Source of the DNA: Isoetes taiwanensis | Taxonomy: Eukaryota; Streptophyta; Lycopodiopsida; Isoetales; Isoetaceae | DNA length: 64,000 nucleotides | Assembly: GCA_021234155.1 (NCBI GenBank) | Contig: JAJEKV010000017.1 | Location: forward strand, 19,230,372-19,294,371 | Direction of reading: 5' to 3' | Shown here: positions 34,834-45,747 of the stretch, piece after piece | How the letters are laid out: each line of letters starts with the position of its first letter | How positions within the stretch are numbered: the stretch's first letter is position 1 | The notes under the pieces: generated by a model | The model's database searches: none | What the model was told of the DNA's origin: nothing | Seen by the model: only the letters and a program-made list of their open reading frames with translations | Translations under genes and position numbers: made by a program

Positions 34834-34945
34834 ATTCCGAACAGCTTCGCGTCATTGATGGCGCTCCAGTCGAGCCGCCGTTTGGCAAATAAGTTCTTCA
34901 GGAGTGAAACCTCGAGCCGACATGATGGAAAGAAAAGAAAGATCA

Positions 34946-34964
34946 GACCCGGCAGCGGCGACAG
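34946..34964 (-). promoter_or_regulatory. Gypsy primer binding site (tRNA-Asp-like)
   Basis: Reading the minus strand from the inner edge of the 5' LTR gives CTGTCGCCGCTGCCGGGTC. It resembles the TGGCGCCGTTGCCGGGG-type PBS complementary to tRNA-Asp used by Athila/Tat-like elements, with a few mismatches. Confidence 0.65.
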
Positions 34965-35551
34965 TGTTTGGGGTCTGAGTTCGGGAACTCCTGCAAGACA
35001 GCCCTCTATGAGGACCCTTGGATCTAACAGGAGAATCCGGGAGCTATATCACGCGGGATTTGCAAAAAGAACAAGGAAAAAGAGAAAAGAAAGCAAAAGA
35101 GAACAATGAGATCACAATAATAAGAACAACTTCCTTGATGTCAATGAAGATACATGAGCTCTCGCAATCGAGAGAAAACTGAAGTGAGACAAGACTCAAA
35201 ACTCATCTAAAACTCATGTGCTAGCTCTACTCATATATATAGTACAATGGCCTTTGGCCCAATATAGACACTCTGACTGATTTCGGTGCCGACTCCTAAA
35301 AGGAGGCCTGATTTGCAGGAATGCTGGCGGTGCCTCTTGAAATGCCTGAAATCACGCTGACGCTGATGCTGGCGGTGACGGGCCGTCACTTATCTGAGTG
35401 CCTCCTCTTGGTAGCAGACGCGGCCTTTGACTGCGTGGTCTGCTGCTTGGTCTTCTGCGGGGCCTTTGACGACTGAGCAACTGGGTCCTTGGCCTTGACT
35501 TGGTCCGTCGTATGCATGAATAGTCCTGTACCAGGACGTACAGGACTAACA
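34965..35551 (-). repeat. Gypsy 5' LTR
   Basis: On the plus strand it begins TGTTTGGGGTCTGAG and ends CAGGACTAACA. It carries CTGACTGATTTC, missing from the other LTR. Confidence 0.93.
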
Positions 35552-35574
35552 TTCCCTTCATGATGTATATTTAT

Positions 35575-35701
35575 ATGCCCCTCCCCCAGGAGGGAGGGGA
35601 GGAGGTAATCCGGATAGTAATAAGCCTTGTTGTGTTCTTTTATTGGGTCCCATAGGCCAATTGGTCTCCATGGATGATAAAATCAATTCATTCATTCATT
35701 T
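35575..35701 (+). mobile_element. 3' tail fragment of the LINE-B-type repeat with (ATTC)n
   Basis: The plus strand reads GGTAATCCGGATAGTAATAAG, TTTATTGGGTCCCATAGGCC, AATTGGTCTCCATGGATGAT and AAAATC, then four ATTC units. The order matches the LINE-B tail at 14915-15028. The hairpin part is diverged (CCCTCCCCCAGGAGGGAGGGG). Only the tail is present, so it is a severely 5'-truncated copy, directly beside the gypsy right flank. Confidence 0.8.
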
Positions 35702-36251
35702 CAAGAAACATGTCTCAAACCATAGTCAAATTCACATTTTAAATGTCGACAAACATATATCAAAGAATTAGGGTGCAATGTTACAATTACTTGCACAAGC
35801 TATTGCTTTAAGGAACAACAGATTGTTGGGCAAACTACAAAATCAACCCTTCGATGCAATAGCATGATGATTAAAAAATGATATGGACATTGATCTAGAC
35901 TAGCGCCACTAAGACATGAACTTATAAATACTACTTGACATAATACATGATCAACCTATTCTCGTGTTTTGAATAGCAAAAGCTCAATACTTTGATAGAA
36001 GGTAGAATCTCAACCATCAATCATTCCAATAGTTTTCTGGACATTGAGTGAGATATTGTAAGCCTACATAATAGGTTCTTACATTGTGAGGCACATGTAA
36101 CAATGGGAATTTGTATCATGGTTGCAACATCCTACATATTAAGTGAACTGTAAGCATACCTAATGGGATCTTAAATTATGGAGCATACATGTAACAATAG
36201 GAATTTGTATCATGGTTGCAACATTATGTACTAAACAAGAATATCTTATGG
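35702..36251. other. No gene recognised
   Basis: AT-rich sequence. A degenerate direct repeat of the words TGTAACAATGGGAATTTGTA and TCATGGTTGCAACAT recurs at about 36097-36130 and 36190-36225, separated by about 90 bp. Confidence 0.5.
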
Positions 36252-36255
36252 AATG
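36252..36255. repeat. Transposon target-site duplication, left copy (AATG)
   Basis: AATG directly precedes the left TIR and is repeated directly after the right TIR at 45770-45773. Confidence 0.85.
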
Positions 36256-36277
36256 GGGTAAAAGCACGCTGTGGTGT
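36256..36277 (+). repeat. Left terminal inverted repeat
   Basis: GGGTAAAAGCACGCTGTGG plus TGT, a perfect inverted match to 45748-45769. The next bases diverge. Confidence 0.92.
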
Positions 36278-36484
36278 ATCAAAAACGCGCATTTTGACGC
36301 CACATTTTGGCACCACCTTTGTGGTAGAATCGGGTGGTTCATATCGAAGCAGAGATTGCGGGAGTGCGAATTAATGAGCGTCGGTTATTTTGAATTTTAT
36401 GCCACGTCATTGTCCCTCATTTTGAATTCAGAAATAATCACCTCTTCTTCTGTTTTTTTGCCGCTTCTTGTCGATTGAACCCTA

Positions 36485-39400
36485 ATGGAGTCAGAATTGA
36501 ATGCCACTGGTTACACGATGAAATCTCTCCTCAAACAAGAGATTATGCCCCATGAAGATCTAAAGAAGCTTTGGGGTGACAGAGTTCCAAATAAATCTGG
36601 CTACAGGTATTTTCCCCCAAATGTTTTTGTTCAAACTGAAAAATTAAAAATTAAGGCATCTGTTTTCTTGTACAGGTTGAAGAATCTGAGCAATGAACAA
36701 TACAAAGAGTTCATGCAAATTTACAAAAGAATTACAGGGAAGCCATATACATGGGGTGGAATGGCTCCTGGAACCTGGGCAGTGGCTTATTATCTACATA
36801 TAAAGGGGGAGGCTGTTAATTGGAAGAGCTTCTCGGATTTTTATAAAACTCCCGATGAGAAAGCAGAGGCCAGTTCTTCTAGACCCAAGAGAAAGCATAG
36901 GCAAATCCAACCTGACCAGGAGAAGAATAGTAAAAGTGACAGGGATGATGAAGATGATAGGGAAAAAACCAAATCAGGTTCCTCTAGACCACACATTCAA
37001 TCTGAACTCACAATCAAAACAGAAAAACAGAGAAATGTTCTTAGACCAAAACATGCCATTGCAGGTATGTTCAATTATTAGTTGTGTTACAATAGAAAAA
37101 AATCCGGTATGCCTACTACCATTTTGCATCATGTTGGCTGTATTATCATGTTGTGTCTCTATGATGCCATCTGTGGGGCATTTCGTGCAATGGATGCCAG
37201 AATGATAGATGAGGTATGTGTGGTCTGGTGAGTGGTGAGTTGTTGGCATCCACCATGTCCCACACCACACCCCACCATCTCCCAACACTACACTCTACCA
37301 TCTCCCACCGCCACACTCCACCATGTCCCACACCACACCCCTCCACCACACTCCACCACCACCACACTCCACCACCACCACACCACACCACACCCCACCA
37401 CCACACCCCCCCCCCCACCACACTCCACCATGTCCCACACCACACTCCACCACCACCACACTCCACCACCACCCCACCACCACCACCACCAAACCCCACC
37501 ACCACCACCACCACCACCACCACCACCACCACACTTCACCACCCTGCACAATGTCCCACCACTCCTTGCTACCACCACAGCGTGTTGTGTGTGTGTCTTG
37601 TCTTGTGCGATGTTGTGTGGTGTGTGGTATGTGGTGGTGTGTAGAGAGTACCTTGTGTTGTGTGGTGTGTGATTGTGGTTTTCCATCGATTACATGGCTT
37701 ACTATGTTGGGAGGGTGACATATACGTAGTGTTTTGTTTTGCGGACTATGGCGGACTTGTGAAGGAATGGTTGGCTGCAACATCAGCTAGGTTTGATAGA
37801 TGCAAGCAACGATTGCAAACAAACGAGGATAGGAAAAATGATATCAAAAGAAAGATTGAGTTGATGGAGCATAAAACATCGAAATTAGAGCTGATTTGCA
37901 ATGGATGGCAATCAATCATGACAAACAAATCGAAAGCAAAAGAGAGGGTGTTCGGGTTGTAAGCGAACTAAAGGATGAAGAGCTAAATGGTACAGTATTG
38001 CTTGGGCTGAATCAATTAAATAAGGAACTAGCAGAAACTGAAATTGAGCTAAAGGCATGTGAAGACTTACTGCTGGAGCTGCAACCTCGAATGCAAAGAT
38101 TTGAGATTTTTTCTGAGCGTAGTGGTCATGACACTCCTTTAGATCCTGCACTTCCAATGCTTCCTGAGGCAGAAGAAGAGGGTGATGAAGGTTGTCCATT
38201 TTGTGGACGTTGTCTGAAATGGGAGGGTAAAATGTTGCCAGTTGTGATAGCAGAATGCAGTCATCAGTATCACATTCCATATCTATCACACCATTTGAGA
38301 TAAATATTATCATCTCTAACCCTCGTCTAAATACTCTATTGATTTTGAATTTGTTTTGTAGATACTCTAGAACCTGCTGCAGCCCCAGTTGTGCCCACAT
38401 TATGATTGAGACATGGCTTTTGGCTTTTGGTGTTCGAGTGGTACCACAAGAACCAATAGACACAAGTAAGTGCCTTAACTAATGTTTATTGATGTTGTCC
38501 GCGGAGTCTCTTGACTTAGTGTTTTGCGAGTGCGTAAATTTGAGACCAAGGATATCCACTTGAGTTATCCGCCTCGATCAGTTATGAGACTGCAAGATAC
38601 CTCCCGGTTGTACCTAGAATTCCCATTTGATACTCCTAAGTCAATCCCAGCTGCTGACGGCGTGAAGACTCCAAAACGAAATTTGGATAGTGAACTGAAT
38701 GCAGTCATATCAAGTAAGTACCGATGCCACATACATGATTTATTTTTTTGTATTTTTCTGTGGTCTTCCTCATTTCAATTATGTTACAGAGATAAATGCT
38801 ACTGCAACTGGAAGCCATCACGAAGAGATTCCTAGTGCATCTGTTTTAGGGGGGGAAATTAATTCCCTTGAGATTCATTCTGCACGGGGTCCTTCACCAG
38901 AAAAAAGTTTTGGTGCTGAACATGAGCTAAATGCGGATGCAGGTGATGAAGTTGACAAAGAAACCCTGGATCTTGGACAAGATGCAGACTACTCAACGAG
39001 TCCAATATAACCTCAACCAAGAAAAACCAAGAGGTTAACTGAAATTCTCCTTGTTTTGGATTTTAATGGGGTTTTAGGCAAGTTTAATGACTTGAAAGAG
39101 AGGATCCCTGCATCGGCCGAGCCAGAAGTGACCCTCCAGAAATTGAACCTTCAAAAGGCAGCAGTTTCCAGGCCTGGATTACAGGAGTTCTTAGAATGGT
39201 GTTTTTCAAAATTTGAGATTGCATTGTGGTCCAGCATGGCTAAGAGTAATGTTGACTTGTTGATGAGAAAGTTGCTGCAGGAATATAAGGGCAGATTTCT
39301 TTTTATTTGGAATCAGGATGACTGCACCAACACAAATTTAAAAGTGGTTAATAAGCCAATTTTCCTTAAGGATCTGTCCAAAGTGTACCAGAAATTCTGG

Positions 39401-39670
39401 AAATACCAGGTGAAAAACACATTGTTGATAGATGACAACAGATATAAGGGTTCTGCCAACCAGCCGAACACAATGATATGTCTAAATAGTTTTGCTCCCG
39501 ACAGGTTGGATTCCAATTTCCTTTTGGAGCAACTCAAACCATGGATGGAGGGACTTCTGGCTGCAGAAAGTGTGCCAGCTTATGTGAAGGAACATCAAAT
39601 GTGGAACATGTGGGATACTGAAGAGTCGCGCAACTGCATGAAAATGCTCGATAAGTATTTTCATAAATGA
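36485..39670 (+). pseudogene. Transposon gene A: coiled-coil, RING-like and FCP1-like domains
   Basis: ATG 36485 opens 193 codons (exon 1 to ~37064, donor GCAG|GTATGT) of an unrecognised N-terminus with YTWGGMAPGTWAVAYYLHIKG and a charged, Ser/Lys-rich tail. Next comes DAICGAFRAMDARMIDE (donor GAG|GTATGT at 37214) and a 0.5 kb intron of CCACC repeats. Then a coiled coil (37745-38100), a zinc-finger block CPFCGRC...ECSHQYH... and, after an intron, CCSPSCAHIM (38195-38400). Last is an FCP1/NIF-like HAD phosphatase domain (39045-39670): LLVLDFNGVLG, WSSMAKSNVD, FIWNQDDC, LLIDDNRYKGS. The nucleophile motif is DFNG, with the second catalytic Asp replaced by Asn, as in a plant NIF-like subfamily. 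An in-frame TAA at 39008 splits the chain. Exon borders are partly guesses. Confidence 0.65.
37255..37675 (+). repeat. CCACC/CCACCA-rich array, then GTGTG-rich stretch
   Basis: About 300 bp almost without G on the plus strand ((CCACACC)n, (CCACCA)n) is followed by about 100 bp rich in GTGTG/TGTGG. It lies between a GTATGT donor (37214) and the next coding trace (~37728), so it is intronic in gene A. Proline/histidine-rich open frames across it are artefacts. Confidence 0.9.
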
Positions 39671-39753
39671 ATGTTGTAAAACTCTTTGAACGTCAATATA
39701 AGTAAAAAAATTTCTATGATATGTGTTGTACTTTTTCAATTTAAGATATTTGA

Positions 39754-40726
39754 ATGGATTGTGAGCAAATGTTCTCGTGTGTGTTTAGAACTAGAGATGA
39801 TAGAGCTTCGGCAGTCCTTGTCTATCTAAAGCCAAATACACATTTGAAAGTGGTGCTGATTAGAACTGAAACTGTCGTGATTAGCTCCACCCACATCAAA
39901 ATTTTGGAAGCTGATACGCAGTGGTTCAATGATCAATTGATCCTCCTCTTCTCAAGGTGATACTTTCATCTGATTTGTGATCATCAGGATTGTGCCATCA
40001 TATGCATATATTTGCAGATACATGGAATACTACTTGATGCTCCAAGGAATGAGCCATCCCTTTCATTTCTTTGACCCTCTTTTTCACTCGACATTGTCCA
40101 AGAACACAAATAGTTACAAAACAATAAGGAAACATGTGAATCTGGATAAGTGCCAGTACATGTTTTTGCCTACTTGTGATGGACCTCACTGGACCTGTTT
40201 TCTGATTGTAAGCCACGCGAGTCTCGCACAAAGATATAAACCAGGGATATATCACTTTGATAGCTCGGGCTTGCATGGCAGAAGCAGACATATTGAGAGG
40301 TTGGTGCTTGCTCATTGCATTTTGCTGTTGTGGCACAATGACAACAAACTTTGAATGCAGGTTCCTGGAATTGCTTGGACACACTAATTTCAGCTTTACA
40401 ACCTCAGATGTTGTGAAAATTTTCAGAACGCGTCTTCAAACCAATGGTCATTCATGTGGCCCTGCCATATGTTCGTTTATGCACAAATTTGTGAGGGGGT
40501 ACTTGAAAGGAGTGAATATATTGTTGCCTGATCTAGTAAGTCAACTCAAATGCAGCAGACAAACCAAACTCTGTTATTGACAAAGTGTGGTTAACTGCAG
40601 GTTGTGGACATTTCAGACCAGGATCTAGTTGATGTTAGAGTGTTCATGCTTGAAATTTTAAGATTAGAAGCAACAAAAGCTGGAACAGAGATGAACATAT
40701 GTATTGTGAAGTATGTAGGTGCATGA
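39754..40726 (+). CDS. Transposon gene C: Ulp1-like (C48) cysteine protease
   Basis: Four exons with clean splice sites: 39754-39956, 40018-40299, 40361-40535 and 40600-40726. The spliced frame is open to the TGA at 40724. Motifs in order are ILEADTQWFNDQLILLFSR (the W-L-x-D entry motif of Ulp1), LPTCDGPHWTCFLI with the catalytic His, IYHFDSSGL with the Asp, and RLQTNGHSCGPAICSFM with the oxyanion Gln and the Cys. Ulp1 enzymes cut SUMO or similar tags, and several plant DNA transposons carry relatives. No lesion is visible. The start codon is the first in frame, but it could instead be joined to gene A, whose stop is 83 bp upstream. Confidence 0.82.
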
Positions 40727-40943
40727 GTCACCTCGTACTTGAAATCACTGTATATCTTTCTTATGTACATAATTGTTATTGTAACCTCGATTCATTTGAA
40801 AGAAAATTCATATTCAATTCATCTCACAAACAAAGGAATCAAGTGTTCAGAAGAATTCAAATCTTCAAAAGAAATCAAGACAAACTCATTTTCACAGCTG
40901 AAGCACAAAACTTCACATGAGTTCTGAAAACTACATAATGGTT
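40727..40943. other. Convergent intergenic spacer of transposon
   Basis: Only 217 bp separate the two convergent stop codons. It is AT-rich and contains words such as AATTGTTATTGTAAC that may serve 3'-end formation on either strand. No exact poly(A) signal was fixed. Confidence 0.5.
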
Positions 40944-42557
40944 TTACATTTCAACTTCGGGTAAATTCTGTAAAATTTTCTCCTCATCTAAAGGATCCAG
41001 CCTATATACAGTCCTGTTTTGACGTTTAGTTGGTGGCATGTGAAGTCTGATTGCACAGATCTGTGTTGTGAATACTATGCCTAAGGCGTCTTTACTGCAA
41101 AGATCATAGCTGACGGTTGATCTTGCGCCCGTCTTGTAATACATACCTTCTATGACACTATCACCGGCGAGGTACCATGTTCCATTGAGTTGGAAGTCTT
41201 TCTCCACTATCCATTTTGGTTTTGTGCACATCAGACTCCAAAATTCAGAACGCTCATCATTCCTTTTCGGAGCAACGACAGCAAAATTATCACCAACTCT
41301 AAGTGCCTTTGCTAACATCGTGGGATTCGAGGAGAACAAGGACCTGCTGGATTTACAGTCCTCAATGTCAGCATGCACATTGGAGGATGGTACAATAGCT
41401 TGAAGTTTCCAATCATCAACATAGTGCTTGTTCACACAACTGTCCCACATGCCATCCAAGCAGTAGCTGCAGAAGCATGAAAGTTCCCTCGTGTGCAACT
41501 GCAATGGAGATTCAGGATTGAATGCATGTACACAATGGATCTGCCTAGTGTCCAAAATCCTTTCTGCACCCCATGCTTTCTTTCTATCTATATCCTCCAC
41601 CTTGACTTCCCAAAAGAACCTTTTTATATTCTTCCTCTTACTGGTTTCAGATGTGTTCATCCACTCAGATGTTCCACAAGTAAACATCTCTTCGGCAACT
41701 TCTACCACTTCATGAGCATTACCCAATTTTATGCTGCTGTATTTTAATTGCAGTTGTCTTTACCATCTCTTCAACTCAGCAGCTTTGCCATCGTGTTCAC
41801 ATTTCCCGTGGTTAGAACCAAAAAAATTCCACATCATATAGACATCAGTGTCGTTTGTGTACCTAGCCACAAAGTAAAATGGTCTAGAAGCCTGGAATTG
41901 AGATGTTGCACCATCTGAAAACACATAATGTCTCTTTGGCACCCTTCCTTTCTGCTCCAGATATTTGTGGTGCTTCATGAAGCAGTATTGCACGAACAAA
42001 GTATCGTGTTCCCTATCATCTGATACATAGTAATGCGTTTCCTTGATAATCTCATCTGCCACTGAGTCGTACTGATATGTTATTTGAACCAAAATGGTAA
42101 TCTGGTTATTGACCCAGTGCATCGACTGCACCTCCTCTTCTTCCTTGAATGTATAGTTCTCTGCAAAATCCACTACCGAAAGACATGCATCTGCTGGGAG
42201 ATTCTTCAGAAGCTCCTTAAATTGTTTTGCCTGCCATTGGTACCTGAAATTATGCAGTGGAAAGATTTTTAGACGCTCTTTCAGTTTATCCAGAAGCTCC
42301 TTGGGTTCTGTCTCATTGTACTGATGAGTCAATCTCCTACCAGAACTCGAGACGTTGTCTTTTTCATAGTCAATGTACTCCCATTTCACTTTCTTATTAC
42401 TACCACTTTCTTCCATGGGACAGGTCTGAAACTTCTTGATTCCACACAGCTCACAATCTCCAAGGATGCACGCCTTCTTGTGAAACTCATCTAATTCACT
42501 CTTTGGACACAATATAGATCTCCACAAGCTTCCTGTACTTGCAATTTTATGCTGGTG

Positions 42558-42840
42558 TGCCGGGTAAGAGCATGTTAGGGCCTACATGTTTTGGAAACTA
42601 CCTGGAAAATACTCTGGGTAGTCAAAGATGATGATATATTTGAGTTCTTAACATCTTCTTGACATCATAAGGTACCTTACAACATGTATGTACTACTACT
42701 CTTGAACATAACACAATTTCTTTTAGTCAATCTTGTAGTCTAGATACTTTAAAATACAATTATGTACTTGCACAAAAGTACACAGAAAAGTACCTTTTTG
42801 GTAATTTTTTATGTAGGCCCTAACATGCTTTCACCCTGCC
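42558..42840. mobile_element. 275-bp MITE inside transposase exon
   Basis: Positions 42562-42836 are bounded by inverted repeats GGGTAAGAGCATGTTAGGGC and GGGTGAAAGCATGTTAGGGC (26 bp in all, two mismatches) and flanked by TGCC on both sides (42558-42561 and 42837-42840). Leaving out the MITE and one TGCC copy, the transposase reading frame runs on without a break between GQCRA and HQHKIAS. So it entered an exon, not an intron. Its TIR start GGGTRARAGCA resembles the 9.5 kb element's GGGTAAAAGCA and the TSD length is the same, which suggests the same superfamily. Confidence 0.9.
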
Positions 42841-43252
42841 CTGCATTGACCAAGTTCATGTGATCTACAAACATCGCAGGTGCAAGTGCAATTCTTCGGA
42901 TGTTTGGTCCTCATTCCATTGAGTCCATCCACTAGCATTTGCATCCTCACGTGCTGAATGCAACAACAACTATTGAAGTCCTTCAATTTCACAACAAACC
43001 AGGGTTTTAGCTTCTCAAAAGCTCGAAGACGAATCTTAATTTCTGGATGTTGGTCCAGAAACCTCTTGAACAATAGCATCTGCATGAAATGAACACTAAA
43101 CTGTTAGGATGTGTATATCACACCAAACCATGCACCATACCATGCCCTACACTCATCATATTCACCAGAACAAGCACCTTAGTGCTGTATACATTACCAC
43201 ACACCACACCCCACCACACACCACACCATTCACCACACACCATACACCAAAT

Positions 43253-43705
43253 GGTGGAGTGTGGTGGTGGGGGGTGGTGGTGGAGTGGTGTGTGGTGGTG
43301 GTGGGGTGGGGTGGTGGGGGGTGGTGTGTGGTGGTGGTGGTGGTGTGGTGTGGTGTTGTGGATTGTGGTGTGATGTGGTGTGGTGGTGGTGGTGGAGTGT
43401 GGTGGAGGGGTGTGGTGTGGTACATGGTTGAGTGTGGTGGAGGGTTGTGGTGTGGGATATGGTGGAGTGTGGTGGAGCGTGGTGGTAATGGCAATGTGGT
43501 GCATGTGGTGGTAATGTGGTGGTCGCAAAGATGTGGTGGTAGTCTATGGTGGTGGGATAGATGATGGGGTGTGGTGGGGTGAGGGGGGAGAATAAATAAA
43601 ATTGAATCCACACATATCATGCATTCACATGACACCATGGACACCACACCACACCACACCACACCACACCACACCACACCACACCACACCACACCACACC
43701 ACACA
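43253..43705 (-). repeat. GGTGG-rich array and (ACACC)n in transposase intron
   Basis: From 43253 to ~43580 the plus strand is G/T-rich (GGTGGTGG, GTGTGGT), that is CCACC-rich on the sense strand of the transposase gene. A regular (ACACC)n run of about 12 units follows at 43642-43704. It lies in the 43074-44750 intron. The pattern mirrors the array in gene A. Confidence 0.9.
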
Positions 43706-43872
43706 TCACATCACATTACATCACTTTTATCCTATTTCGTCTGACATAAAAAATCTGCCTAGCCTGCTCTCATAAACATTTCTGAAATTCGTACACCCTG
43801 ATAATAATTACATTCCTCTTCTTATCATTAGAAAAGTATCTGGGTCCTAAATCCTGTTCCTGCGTCTGATTT

Positions 43873-44328
43873 TTGGCGTTTCATCGGCATATGTTAAATC
43901 GGCATATGTTAAATCGGGCTCGTGACCAATATCTGAAGGTGGCAATGCGTAAATCCACCTTCTTTGCTGATTTCGAATCCAACCTAAAAGCATATAACAG
44001 AGTGGATGTTGGGCCTTCAATGGCTATGCTTGGGGTCAGATTGACAGGAAGAGAGCTCTTAGACAAGGTCCATGACCTTATGTTATGCGCTACTGCAAAG
44101 GCAGCTGGTTTATTTGTTCTCTGTCACTTGTCCGCTCTGACTCTGCAACAACGGGAATTACTCATAGGGTTGCGTTCTTACCACCAGGGGATGCAGGAAG
44201 CACTGGCAAACCTCATCCTGTTAAATTCTGGGATGACTGCAGAAAGCTTAGATGCTTTGGTGCAGAACACAATAATTTTGGATGCACCAGTTGTCGAGCC
44301 AGTCATACCAGCATTTCCTGCTGCTTAG
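43873..44328 (+). CDS. Unrecognised 151-codon ORF in transposase intron
   Basis: An open frame on the strand opposite to the transposase, with natural-looking composition (HMLNRARDQYLKVAMRKSTF, FESNLKAYNRVDVGPSMAML, LRSYHQGMQEALANLILLNS) and predicted helices, ending FPAA-stop. A 15-bp tandem duplication (CATATGTTAAATCGG) lies at its start, so the first Met is uncertain. I do not recognise the family. It could be an exon of a passenger gene or a captured host fragment. Confidence 0.45.
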   Translation: MAFHRHMLNRHMLNRARDQYLKVAMRKSTFFADFESNLKAYNRVDVGPSMAMLGVRLTGRELLDKVHDLMLCATAKAAGLFVLCHLSALTLQQRELLIGLRSYHQGMQEALANLILLNSGMTAESLDALVQNTIILDAPVVEPVIPAFPAA

Positions 44329-45747
44329 GAAATGCATGTAAATTTAGTTCTCGGGTACAGAGCTTTCAATGGAAAGCCAAATTTTGTAAAGCCAAATTTT
44401 GTAAGAACTTTTTTTTTTAATATATTATACTTTCCAGCAGAGCTGTGCTTGAATCTGACAAAAAATTGTCTTTATTCAACAAAAATTTGTACTTCTTAGG
44501 ACCAGTTAGTTATCTATCATTCTCAAATATTTTTAGACTGTACACACACCCAGTAAAGGAGTAATCAATTCTGTCATGTTCTAATATTCCAAACATTAAA
44601 TATTGCATTTCAGACTAGAGTCAACTACACACAATTCACATGCTGCATACAGTATGCACCACAATCACTGTACAACACAATAACCACCACATGCACCACC
44701 ACACTAAGCACCATAACTAAGAAAACATGAATAACAGAAATAAACTAACCTGTAATTCCTCCAGATAGTGGGCAGCATGTTCTTCTCTTACATTTCTCTC
44801 CAATCTTCTAGTTCTAACATCCTTTGTGTTAGGAGACACTCTGGTGTTCTCAATCCAAAAATTTTGAATCTTTTCTATATGTTCATCTGAAATTGCATCG
44901 AATCTTTTAGCCCTCTTGTAAGAAACCTATTTCCCACCATTGTAATCGATCTCTTCCCTCTTTTTCTTTGCCTTTTGCAGGTTTCTTGGGTGAACACCTA
45001 ATACCTTTCCAAGATCTCATTTGGCTGATTTTGTCACTTGTTTGAGAAATCGCGCGTAGTATCTGATTATTGCAAAGGCTGACTATTCTTGGGCTGCTAG
45101 GCGGGTCATTGCTGGTAGAGAGTTTGACGATGCATGGAGTCCCGAGGCTCCTTATAGCGATGCTCTTGGCTTCCGAATCCTTTAATTCTTCACCTATGAA
45201 TTTTTCTAATGTTTTATCCCTCAAAAACTCAAGTAAAATTTCTTTCTTCATGCTATCCTCCACTTCTTTTTGGTACATTTTATGGAAAGATGTTAGCAAA
45301 TTAAGGACAATACGGCGTTTATTGCTTGCACTTCTTGAGGAACCGGATCATACGCCAATGGTCGCAAGCTCCATTTTTTCTTCTCTTCTTCTTTTCCTCT
45401 GGCGTCTTTTCTTCAATATTTCTTGTTCCTTGGTTCTTCTTCGTTTTCTCCTGTCTGAAATGCCGGTTTGTGGACAGATTACCTCATTGACATCCATATC
45501 CACAATGGATTGGAGTTTGCAGCAGGGAGGGAGCCAAAGAACATGACGTAGGCAAAGAACAGGAAGGAACCAAAGAATAGGAATTTGAATTTGAATTTTA
45601 GTTTTTGAAATTAGAATTTCCCCCACAAATTGGGACTCTATTCTTAAATAATGGCAGCTGAGCGGTGCCATACTTATACTTTCATACCACAAAAGTGGTG
45701 GATGCAATGCCACATTTTGGGGGGACAGGGGGGACAGCCGAATTGGA

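Larger units (their letters stand above)
24463..35551 (-). mobile_element. Ty3/gypsy LTR retrotransposon with extra 3' ORF
   Basis: An 11.1 kb minus-strand element with LTRs of 576 bp (left, 3') and 587 bp (right, 5'), a tRNA-Asp-like PBS, gag, protease, RT-RNase H and integrase in gypsy order, then about 3 kb of further sense coding sequence, and a polypurine tract. The flanks read TTCTC on the left and TTCCC on the right, a 5-bp TSD with one mismatch. The LTRs differ at roughly 15 substitutions plus an 11-12-bp indel by eye. The RT motif DDFSAYS and the PBS point to the Athila/Tat side of plant gypsy; this lineage call is inference. Frameshifts in gag, pol and ORF3 make this copy defective. 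Confidence 0.92.
40944..45497 (-). pseudogene. Transposon gene B: DDE-type transposase, disrupted
   Basis: From ATG 45497 the minus strand encodes a basic N-terminus (RRKRRRTKEQEILKKRRQ), a helical part, and RAKRFDAISDEHIEKIQNFW...TRVSPNTKDVRTRR (44890-44755). Donor GAATTACAG|GTTAGT at 44750 starts a 1.7 kb intron ending at TTTCATGCAG (43074). Next are LLFKRFLDQHPEIKI, the Cys/His block CCCIQHV...CTCTCDVC, HQHKIAS, and the probable catalytic core: D in LSVVDFAENY, D in HYVFSDGATSQFQ, and the HGKCEHDG segment. A 270-residue C-terminal domain follows. Lesions: in-frame TGA near 45347, a frame change near 44930, a MITE at 42562-42836, and TAA at 41760. The family resembles transposases with an SDG...F...HGK..DG core. 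Confidence 0.72.

Noticed and set aside
37216-37783. Long Pro/His/Thr-rich and Gly/Val/Trp-rich open frames on both strands
   Set aside because: They arise from the stop-poor CCACC repeat array and lie in an intron of gene A.
43089-43704. Similar long open frames across the GGTGG/ACACC array
   Set aside because: Low-complexity repeat artefacts inside the transposase intron.
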